Shown here: positions 23,401 through 35,400 of the stretch, in pieces
Position numbering within the stretch: the stretch's first letter is position 1
Layout: every line of letters begins with the position of its first letter
Assembly (NCBI GenBank): GCA_037179385.1
Contig: CM074188.1
Location: forward strand, 18,493,318-18,557,317
Origin: Holothuria scabra
Taxonomy: Eukaryota > Echinodermata > Holothuroidea > Aspidochirotida > Holothuriidae
DNA length: 64,000 bases
Direction: 5' to 3'
Translations under genes and position numbers: made by a program
Notes under the pieces: generated by a model
Seen by the model: the letters and a program-made list of their open reading frames with translations, nothing else
Told to the model about the DNA's origin: nothing
Database searches by the model: none

Positions 23401-26400
23401 CCTGATCATTTGATCAATATAGTCTTGACCCAGGCCATGCATTGATACAATGTAAGGCAGTCCTGTGGATTGAGCTGGCCACTGAAAAATTTCATTATTT
23501 GATTATTTGGAGTGAATGATATCTGTTCTTCAAGAGAAATCTTACCACATCATGAAGTGACTTGACAGCTGATATTGTTTGAAGATGGTCCTTAGAGTCA
23601 TTAGAGCCTTCTCTAATCTGAACCTTGGTCACTTGTCTGGTCATGTAATCAAAGGTCAAAGACATCAGACTGCCTGTCTTAGTCCCAGCAATGACCACCA
23701 CCCCTCCAGCTGAAAGATCACTCAGATCTTTAAGGCTTTTGGAATGCTTCACAGAAGATGACACAGGAATTGTCAAAAATTGCACTTCAGAATTCCCAAC
23801 TTGTTCAACAAAGAGTGGTAGGCCTGCACAAAGAAAGCACACGGATACACAGATATCCCGATTTATCATAACAGTAATTTTAAATATTTAACACACAGAG
23901 AAAGCAATACCTTAAAGGGCCACACCTCTCAACCCAAACTACAGTTTTGGCCCCTGGGTACCGAAATTCCCAATTGGCTCAGCTCTTTGAGTGACAGCTA
24001 ATTCAAACAATGCAAGGTGCCAAAGCTTATATTACACAGCAGGTATGGTACTGAGAGTGTGTTGATTATATAAATTGAGTTTTTCTATATTCACCCTGAA
24101 GCAATAAACTGAGATTGTGTCTGGATGCTGAGGATGAATTTCAGAAAATTGTGAGAGGGGCTTCAGTAAGAGGGTTAGGAGAGTTGGTACTGTTTGGGTT
24201 GAGAGAACAGGGCCTTTAAATGAGAAGCTTCACACAACTAACGAATCTGTTCACCATTACTTAAATTGCTTAATCTTTTAAAAATCCTTAATCCTTAATT
24301 TACTAATCATTTTGGTTAAAATCATCTAAAAAAAGTACTTTTCGATTAGAATGTAGCAAGATGCATTACAAATTTGATGTGCAATTTGGATAGTTTGAAG
24401 GGATTGTGTTTTTGCTGTCTGTAATTATGCCCATTACTCTTTAAAGTTGTCATTAATCAGGTTGTTGATACTAGTAATTACATACACAAGAATGAAAATC
24501 AAATACTAAATTTTAGCTTTGCAAGTCCAGACAAAGTTTTACACTTTGTTTGACAGTCAGAGTCGCTCTAAATCATGAAAGAGACCACCCCAAACTTACT
24601 TTGAAACAACAGAAAAATCTCAAAACTGTCTAGTTTCTCTTCCAAATATCTTTCATGACATTTTTCAACTTTAATAATTTATAATCGAGGGAAATGAAGC
24701 AGTTGCCAGTTACTCCAACTAAATTTCACAATTGAGAAGGAAAATTGTTGTCACATTACCACAAGAACAATTCATTAAAGGGGCTCATTGAGTTGATATT
24801 GATAATTGAATGAGAGTGTTTAAGAGTCACTACTACATGACGATGCTTATAGTTAGCGTGAGGAGTCAAATTTCATATCCAATAGTTATGAAAAAGGATA
24901 AAATTTTAAAATTTTGTGGAGTCCTGACTTTAAACTTTATGTGCATAATTTTAAAAAGTGTCTGGTCGCAAATTTTTGAAACCCGAATTGAACCGTTAAA
25001 TGCAGTTATTTGTATGTACTATGAAGGATGTGGATTTTATAAGTTTGACCATTGTCAATGGTATGTGAAGAAAACTTGACAGGTTTGGAAAAATATGTTG
25101 AATTTCAAGAACCAACTCAATGATAGCCAGGATAGACTACTACACTATTTTAAGCTGTTGGGGTTACTGCATTTTAATTTTTCCATGAAACATCCAATAC
25201 CTTCACCTTTCTTTTCTTGATGCCATCTCAGTACAAGTAGCCGAATCTTCTAATGTGCAACTGGTGTTTGTTTCATTGTCAGAATCAAAGTTATGCTTCT
25301 TTTTTTCTTCTGTTTGAGTGTGTAGTCTGTTAAACTTGGGTAATATGAAAGTTAAATATGAAAAAAAAATATTAAAAATGATTACTTACCAATGAACTCA
25401 TCAAATAAGACAACAGAGCCATCATTTAATCCTACAGCCATCAACAATCCACAAGGAGATGAACAAATTGTAGTGATATCAGCACCGAACGGAACTACAC
25501 GATCCGGTTTGTGCTCCAAGTCTATATAATAGAGTAAAAACAAACATGACTAAAGAAAAAGGACACCAGATGTACATAAAGGTAAAAATAAAGTGACTAT
25601 TAAAGGGAAAGTACCAACAGAGCAGAAAATTGAATCATGTTTTCAAAATAGAGCCAGCACAGTCACAGTCTAAATGCAATAAGCGTTTCATTTATTACTC
25701 AAAAGTATTGGAGAAAGGGTCGCCAAATTTTGTTTACTGACATGATTATAACTCCCAAAATATCCTGACATGATCACCCCAAGATTAAAGTTATTGACAT
25801 GATCACCCAAAAATATCCTCCCCGGTATTCAATGGACAATTTTAGGTCAATTTTTTCCACAAAACCATAATCATCTACACTTTTTCTGATTTGATGGTAC
25901 AATATTATGTATGTTCCATCAGTTGGTGCTTCTTGCCAACACCTGTGGTGTTGATCCATTCTTCAATGATTGGGTGGCTAGCTCCTGGGAGTGTTATACT
26001 AGAGACACCTGTAACAACCATGTGCATACATCATGAACAGAGAATAAGAACATTTGGATATGTGAATGGGCTAATGAGGTAATAATAATAATAATATAAC
26101 AGTTCTTATATAGAGCCTTACACAAGAAGTCTCAAAGCGCTAAAACTATACAACATGCGGTCAATAAGACAAAGTAAACAAATGAGTTTTCAAGTTAGTT
26201 TTAAATTGTCCAACAGTGGAAGAGTTCTTGACAAAAGATGGAAGGTCATTCCACAGTTTCGCAGATACTGTTGAAAAAGCACGATCACCATAAGAATGGG
26301 TAACAGATGACGGCACATTTAAAAGAGATTGAGAGCTGGAACGTAGTTCACGTAAAGGCTTGTAATTAGATATAAGATCCTTTAGATATAATGGAGCAAA

Positions 26401-29400
26401 ACCATGGATGCATTTGTATGTAAGAAGAAGGATTTTGTAGTTGATACGATGCTGCACAGGAAGCCAGTGAAGATTACGAAGAACAGGGGTGATGTGGTCA
26501 CATGATTTTGTTAATGCAACAAGTCGAGCTGCTGAGTTTTGAATTCGCTGGAGTTTTGAAATTTGGTGTTTAGGTAAACCATAGAAAAGACTATTTCCAT
26601 AATCCAGACGACAGGTAACGAATGCATGAATAAGCTTTTCAGTAGTTTGGGCATCCAAATAATGTCGTAATTGACCAATTTTGTGCAAAGCAAAGGAGGC
26701 AGAGCGACACACATTATTAATATGCTGAGATAAGCTAAGATCATTCTGGAAAATAACACCCAGATTTTTTGCACTCTGGGCAGGCGTGATTAAAGAGTCT
26801 CCAATGGAAATACTGGTGAGTGGTATAGCATCACGGAAGCGAGAAACAAGGTGTAGTACTTCAGTTTTCTCAGGATTGAGTTTTAAACTGTTGGTGGTTG
26901 ACCACGAAAGGATGTCCTTAACACACGTTTCCAGTTGCGGTAATACTGAATGGCAGTTTCTATTATCAACTATAGCATACACTTGAGTGTCATCTGCATA
27001 AATCATTTTGGACAGACCATATGATTCTATTATGTTTTCAATAGGAGATGTGTACAAAGTGAAAGCAAGAGGACCAATAACAGATCCTTGAGGGACTCCC
27101 TCTTCAGGTACATGAGCCTCAGATAAGTGACCATTGATATTAATATGTTGCAATCGGTTGGTAAAGTATGATGTAAACCAGCGGAGTGCAGTTTCACAAA
27201 ATCCAAATCTATTAGAAAGGCGTTGTAAAAGGATAGTATGATCAATGGTATCAAAAGCAGCAGAATAGTCCAATAATACAAGAACAGATTCCTTTCCTTT
27301 ATCAGCTGAAAGCAGCAAGTCATTGTAAACCCTTAGAAGGGCAGATTCTGTAGAATGGTGGCTTCTGTAAGCAGACTGATACTTGCTGTGAAGGTTATTA
27401 TGCCAGAGGTAATCTTGGATCTGTAATACAGCAGCACGTTCAGTTGACTTAGCAAGAAATTTGAGATTAGCTACTGGACGATAGTTTTTGAGATTCTCAC
27501 AGTCAAGCTTTGCATTTTTAATACGAGGAGTAATGTGCGCAACTTTTAGCGACTCTGGAAAAACACCAGTCTGTAGTGAACCATTAATAATCTTTGTTAT
27601 GATAGGAGCCAGTTCTTTGATGCATTTCTTGAGAAGCCAAGTAGGTATAGGATCCATAGAACAAGAAGTTGTTGGAGAGTTCTGAATAATACTAGAGACT
27701 TTTTCTACACTAATCAGAGAAAATCCTCTAAAAGAACTAGTACAAGGCTCACAAGGAATATGTGGATCATTGTTAGCTGGCATATTATGAAGATCCTCCT
27801 TAATACATTTCACTTTATTGGCAAAGAAGTTACTAAAATTATTGGCAAGGGATGGCTGAGAACTAAAACCATGAGGAAGAACATGTTTAGAATCAGGAGC
27901 ACTTAGACTGTTGACCTTTTGAAAAAGTTGACGAGAGTTACACTCTTCAAAGTAATGTTGATAATGGTTACGCTACAATATTAATCAAGTTTTCAACAGT
28001 AAAGAATCAAAACGTAAATTGCGATTAACTCCTAGTAGGATTTCAGAGAGAAAAGATATCTGAATTTTCAATTGAGAATTTTTTAATTTCCATGATAATG
28101 TTATATTAAATGTCTCCTCATGCTTTCTAGACATAGAGCAAAACATAAAAGACTTTGTTGTATGTCTAAATTGATCAAAGTCTGTGACTTTTTCCTGATT
28201 CAAGTGTCTTGTTTTTCAAATTCCCTCCCAGGAAAAGACAACTCATTTTCCAGGTTTCCTGTATTTTCAAGTTTGATGTGTATCATGTCAAGGACTACTT
28301 CACATATTTAACAGTTCTCATCAGTTGAAAAATATTGAGTTTGAGTTTATTTCCACACATAAAATCCATACAAAAAGAAACAAAAAATTGAGCATGGAGG
28401 TGGGACAGGTCTGAAAAAGCAGAATGAAAAGATTTAAAGGAATAAAATCAAACAAAAAAAACAACCACAGCAACACTGAACAAGCATCCTAGGGAATATC
28501 ATATTTCAAAAGTAAATGAGCAATTTATATGAGATAGTTATTAAGTAGACAATTATTCATTTTTTTCAATACTTGATAGTTCTGTTGTCAAACACACATA
28601 CTACTTACCTTTGGCAGTCTTATTGAGGTCGTAATAGCTGAGATAATTTGTTCCATCCCAGGAACAGACCAAGAATTGCTGATTTGCATCTGATGGGAGA
28701 GTTGACATGGATGTATTCCTGCCATTTTTATTCAGCACTAGACAATTACAATTGTTGGACCTTAACAATGTGATGAAAGAAAAGAAAAAAAAATCTGTAA
28801 AAATGTTTTGGAGCATGAAAAAACACTTTAAAGGGGAAGAGTAGTTATCCAAAAAGACTTGAAGCTACACAGCTAGCCCTAAAATTTTCCTTCTGCCCTT
28901 TAAGATGTGTCCATGGAAATTCCTGAAAGTAGCAAAACAGGTCACTAAAGAGAGAAACTGTCAATTTGCATAACACCACAATGATATAACACTAATAGAA
29001 CAGTTGATATGAAAATGGAGGTATTGTACTTGATTTTAGAATGATGTGGTTTTTCAGCATATTGAATGGAACAAGTGCCCAGTTTTCAAACTTTTAAGTC
29101 ACTCCAGTCGAGTCGTGGACTTGAGCCACTGTACTAATTCAATGGGGAAATTACTCCTGAATTCTATTGAGTCACTATCATTTTGAGAGGAAGTGACTTG
29201 AGTTGTGACTTGTTACAACACTGCTTTCAGCATGTCAATCCATGTTGATGTATCTCTCACAAAACAGAGTTGTTGTCCCCCTTCCCAGATTTGTTGCATC
29301 CCTGCCCTTAGGAATAGGTTAGGGATAGGATGAATGTGGATTATCATCATGGCATGAATAAAGAGGTTATTCCTTTAGTTTTTGTGAATGTGATTTTTGT

Positions 29401-32400
29401 ATTGTTGTGGTATACATAGCAATGACGGCAGCATCCCTACCCTGCAACTCATGCTGAGAGTATATGGAAAGTTCAATTTTATTTATATGTAGAAAAAAAA
29501 CATCCCATGCAAATTCCCATGTGTAAAATAACCAATTAGCATGAGGTATTACATCTTGTTACAAAATTTAACCTCAATCAATGTTACAATGTTACATCTT
29601 TCTTTCATGCAATAAGATTTTGCCACTTCAAGCTATTATCCACAGTCAAATATAGTACATTCTAGTATTAAGAAAAAAACTTGATGTGCCCTTTCCATTA
29701 ATATCAGATGCTTAACATGGAGTGTGGTTAATACAGCTTCTCATCTACCATGACGTCATATACATTTAAATTTGAATTTATATATATTTTGAAAAAATCC
29801 ATTTGAACAAAAGACATTAAATTTGTTGGTCAATAACCTTCATCTTAATAAGGAAAACATCAAAGAAGGGTTTTTCTTCACAATTACCTTTCTGCTGCAT
29901 AGTTGATGCTATCATGGCTCTTAGGATCTAGGAATGATGCTAGTTCCCTCTCTGCAGCTGATCTTCTTAGCTGGAGGTGTTGTTCCGTCAGTTGGTGTTT
30001 CTTACCAACACCAATGGTGCTGATCCATTCTTCAGTGCTTGGGTTGCTAGCTCCTAGGAGTGTTATGCTAGAGACACCTGAAAGAATGGAATTTTTGAAG
30101 TTAATTATTGTAGAAATAAATCAAAATAAATCACTGTACTGCCACCATCAATAATCATAAGATGTATCTGGCACCACTTAACTCAGACAGAGCCGGACAA
30201 AACAAGTGCAACGTAAATTTTGAGTTGAAAAGATAGTAAGTTTTCTTAATGTTCTTCATCAGATTGGAGTTTGCCACATGATAGTGCTGCAGTAAAGAAG
30301 GGATGGTCACTGGTTTCTTGCTCTTTCAGTAAGGTCCGTCACAAAAGTTTTTACTGGTGACCCCTCATATTTTAGCACCCATATGTTGTGAAACCTTACA
30401 CATCACATCTGGGATCAAGTTGTCTGCATGACCATTGAGGGGTAGTAATAAAGAAAGCTGCCAGAATATACAAGGATAGGAAAATAGGGGTATTTGTATG
30501 TAATGGATTTGTCAAAATATAGGGGTGTTGGAGCGAGAGTACAGGGCTGTATCCAAATGTACCAGATTTAGACAATTAGGAGGTACAGACTTGTAGGCAG
30601 AGAAGAGCCCTATCATTATTGTGATCAGCGGCTACTGTTAAAAGTGATCTTTGGATGAGCAAAAGAGTTTAGTCATCTTTATGATAAGCACGGGTAGTCA
30701 GTTTTTGCTCATTGATCTTGTGTAAATCTGAGAATTGATTATGCCATGTAAGAGTATAAAAATAATAAAGGAATTCTACATTCAGAATTCAGCAATCCTC
30801 TCATCAATAAAACATTAAGAATAAAAGAAAACTAATAAAGTCTAAGTCTTCCAATGAGGCAAAAAGTTGTATTGCTCTCCACATTATCGCTGATGCTCAT
30901 ACAAGCAGTCATTCAGTGATGGAAATTAAATCTATGTATTTTATGGTTCTTTCTTTTCAAGGAAAATAAATTCAGATAGGGATAAAAGAAAGAATACATC
31001 CATTAATTTAGGAAACAACAAACACACATATCAAGCAGTGTTTTTTTTAGTTTTGTAATAAGTTTACCAAGGTTTTTCTCCACAGAGAGTAAAATGAAAC
31101 AATCATATTTTTCTTTTACCTGATATTGATGTGAATGGAGCAGTCACTCTGAGTACTTGTGTTGGCTTTGCTAGGACACTAGGATTCCAGGTGGTTGATG
31201 CTCCAGGTACCGGTGACCCACCATGGGATGAAGATTTGGGTTCATCAGTACTCTAGTATGGAGATTGAAATGTATTAATTTAATCAAAAACATGAAAAAA
31301 GAAGGTAAACTAAGGAGATCTAAGTATACTTAAACTGACAAATTGTCAGGCCTATAGTTAATCTTGTAAACATTTGAAATTGAGAAAACCACTTTAGTTA
31401 CACCATCAAATAATAACTGAGATCCATTTATTTCAATGGGTATTATTCTATAGGGCAACACTTACATGTAATAAAAGTCCACCTATAGGTACATACCTCA
31501 TCATTTTCATTTTGACTGTTCTGCTGCATCTCTTGCTGTTTAGCAAGTTCATTTTGAACATTTTCAACATCTTTAAGCCAACCATCTCTTGGGAGTTTAA
31601 AAATATCTAGCCAAATTTCTCCTTCTTTTCCTGAAATAAACAAAATATATTCCAATTATTTTAAGAAAACCTCATCCTTATGACAACCAACCCTAATAAT
31701 TCAATTCAAAATTTATGAACCATTTTGCACGTGTTGCTTCGATTCCCTTTAGACCCAGTGAGAAATCACAGAAGACTCTGTGATTTGCAAAGCATTATAA
31801 AGAAATATGACAGGTACTCCCCATAACCTACTCTTACCCAATCTGTCAATGGCAACTCCATGACGCCTTCTCTCCGAAGGGCACTGAGTTTTTACTTTTC
31901 GCTTGTCTTCACAAAAGTGTCTAATCATGCACCTGCTATCAGTTAGATGATCCTATTTAAGTACCCCACAGTTTACTTGGCAATGAGTAAGCATCTATGC
32001 TACATCAGTTTGTCAAAGAACAGCCCTTTGTCTTGGTGAGAACAACATCTGATAAGAGATGAGCTAGCGTGACCAATGGGATCAAAGCGTGCCATTATCT
32101 AGTACTGCAGTGTTTGACTCAGTATTGTTTACATCAAAAGACCGTTGCTCGGCGGTCTTCACTAGAGAATTCCACATCGGGCATAACACAGCATGCAGGG
32201 AAGAAGGTCCATGCCACCTTAACTTTTTGGGGGGAGGCTCTTCTTTTGACCAGCACAGCTTTTCAGCCTAGTGTGTCATGCATGGATGACTTTCCACAAT
32301 ACAGGTTTTTAGGAGTCAAGATGAGGAAGTTGAGCAGTTCAACACATTAGTTGTGCTAAGAATTTTACTTTATTTTGGCTAATGGGCACTTCCTCTAATG

Positions 32401-35400
32401 TAACAGAAAAAGAGGCACCATTCCCATCAAGATTTACTAAAACTTGTACCATTTTACACACAAATTTCTGTAAACATTTAATAGTCTCATACCACAGACT
32501 TGCTATACACACGGACAGAGCATGAAACACATATATCTTATGAATAGATTGTCACCACTGCCTGGGGCAAAAAAGGAAGATGGCTGCTGTGAAGCTAAAA
32601 CTTGTATGGTTTGATGATGACTTATAATATTTTAAACAAAAGCTAGACTGGAATGAGAAAAATATCATGTTCCTGCATTAAGTGTAGTGGTTTTGACCTT
32701 ACCATGCATTTTTTTTTTCAAAAATATTTCAAATCTGTGACTGTGAACTAATTGAGCAAGTCCAAACTTTCACACAAAGCCATAGCAGACAGCCATCTTG
32801 CTAAGCCTGTTCTCACACTACTTAGCAACAACCTACTGTGCAGTATGCTCTGTCCATGCATGTAGGAAGTCCGTGTCTAATACAAAAATTCATGCAAAAC
32901 CAGAACTGTCAAAAGATATTTCATATTTTGGCTCATCCATTGTTTTTCAGTTTCATTGATAGGATTTTTTGTCATATTAAATTGTACTTATCTTGGATGT
33001 TACAGCTTAAATTGGTGAGTTTTGTGAAACTCTGATTGCTCCCAAGATAAAATTGTGTTCCTACTGAAAAATATTTTTGTTTGTGGAACAATAATGCACA
33101 TTCAACATCAAATGACATTGCTGGTCCATCTTTTTTAAAGAACCTCTCTATCACTTTAAATGCTAACATACCTTCAACAGTAAGTCCCAAGAAGTCTCCA
33201 TCTTCTGAAACAAAAGCTTTAAAAGCTTTGCTTCCTGGTGGTAAATCTGTGTCCAAATTCTTCACAAAAAGCAGCAAAGGATTAGAATAAATGTGCAGTC
33301 TACCAATTCCTGAAAACAATAAAAAATAAGAACTGTAACTTTTCTGCAAGGGATTAAACATTAAATGAAATTTATTTAAGTGATGGAATTGTGTGCACCA
33401 GTTCAAATGAAAGTCTGGGAAAGATCATAAATGAAGTCAATCAGTTCATAAATTGCCAAATAATTTTATGAGCTGTATGCAATTCATAAAATTATTTCAG
33501 AAGTATATGAACCAATTGACTTGATTTCTATTACAAAAAATGATGATTGGGTGTTTCTGTGCTAAATCAAGTATATCTGTCATACATTCTGTTGCTCACT
33601 TAACATGAAGTAGGTTCTCTTGTACATCATAGTTTCCTTTTTTTTTACTCCAGTAAATCTATAAACACTTGACTACATTTGTAGGGAATGGGTGTGAGCC
33701 AGTTGAAAGATACAGAAGTAGATTTAAGTAGCAAAAAACACATAATGATGATTTGTATCTGTTGACAATAGCATGTTGAAGTATCCTCCTTGATCATTCT
33801 GAAGTCAGAAACAGATATGGATTTCTCACCAAAAATTTAGTTACTGATTAAAATGTTGATCAGAATGATAAGGGAACTGGCTTCAGCTATCAACCATATT
33901 ACTTTGCTACAACACTGACAATAATAAAGCAAAGAGGTAAACCAATGACAAACTACACATTTGATGTAAATGGATTTGCCAGGCCAGCTCTTAGCAACAT
34001 TGAAATCAAACCTTGCAATATAACATTGTTTCAATAAGGGTTTAATAGACATAAGACACAACCTTTATAAAGCACCTTGTTTTGTAATTGAGATAATTAG
34101 GCATGCTTGAACTCCAATTTGAACTGTGATGATGCTTCCGGCCTCTAATTCTTCTTCAACTTTTTGTTCTTCTTCCTCCTCTCCTTTCCAAGATGTTATT
34201 TGTTGATGTGTCACTGGATCAAGAACAATGAGGTCATTTGGAAGACCGAGGAATAATGCTGTACCATCTGGGCTCTCTACGATTCCTGGTCTTTCCTTAT
34301 AGTGCTTTAAAAGAAAAAAAAATGTCAGTCACCTACTTGAGTCATCACTGCTAATACTGTGTACTCTTGCTTTATATGACAAAAAAAGGTGTCTGCTTAT
34401 CAATTTTACCTGCATTTGCTAAAACTAATGTATTCCTACTAAAGTTCAGAGCGCTGTACTTTAACATGACAAGTCGCAGTCAGTAACTTACTTTGCTATA
34501 AAATTTGAGTGTTTACAAGCACGTACAACTGAGGGGTTCTAAATTGAGACTCAGGACTTGATTGCCAATTTAATTTTATTGGTTAACATAACATTTGATC
34601 ATAAAAGTTAATCATGGGCTGGTTATTTGATCCAATCACTTTTCAACAATCTCCAAGAGTTGGCACCTTCCTACTTAAAGTTGTATTTTAATAAGTAATA
34701 AGTCATACTCCAGATAACATCATGGTTCAGAACAACTGACAGCATCCATGGCTGTTGGACTTTTTCTAACGGTTGTGGTGACTCACAGAAATGCTCTATG
34801 ATATGACATGGATCTACTGCCAAATTGTTCATTTTGGCTGTGCTCCTTTTTAAAGGTCAAGAGCAGTCCCCTCAAACTCATTTTTATAAGCAAAAGCTAA
34901 ATATCATAATTTTCCTCATAATTCTCTTCAAAATATCTTTTATCATAGTTTTTAACTGCAATATTACATAGGTAAACCAAACTGTTACTTCTAGTAAATT
35001 TCTCATTTGGAGAGAAAAATTGTTGTCACATGACTCGCAGCAGCCACTCATGAAACACTTTAACAGGACAGTCTACTACACTACTGACTGCTCTTGCCTT
35101 TTAAGCTAACTTCAACCATGTAGCAAGCACAAACACTAGATACAACTTGTGGGAGCTATTTGAGGAAAACCACTGAAAACAACAATGGAAATTTTACTTC
35201 TTGGGCATCATAATATACTAAAACTGAGAACACACAGACAGTAAAGGCAGTTATTTATCACCCCTGACGGTTCCAATTCTTCCAACCTACTTACTTAATT
35301 AAGCCCCTCCCACAACTGTCTAAAACTCATCCTCATCCAGACACAATCTCAGTTTACTATTCAAGGAATACTCTGGTGAATATACAAGGCTCTAATGTAT

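Noticed and set aside
25774..26082. Short frames overlapping the exon copy
   Set aside because: They read the exon-6 copy in wrong frames or on the wrong strand. The relevant reading is the minus-strand frame from 26008 to the TAA.
32069..32350. 93-codon plus-strand frame in WDR93 intron 3
   Set aside because: A second overlapping frame is open too and no domain is seen. Considered chance.
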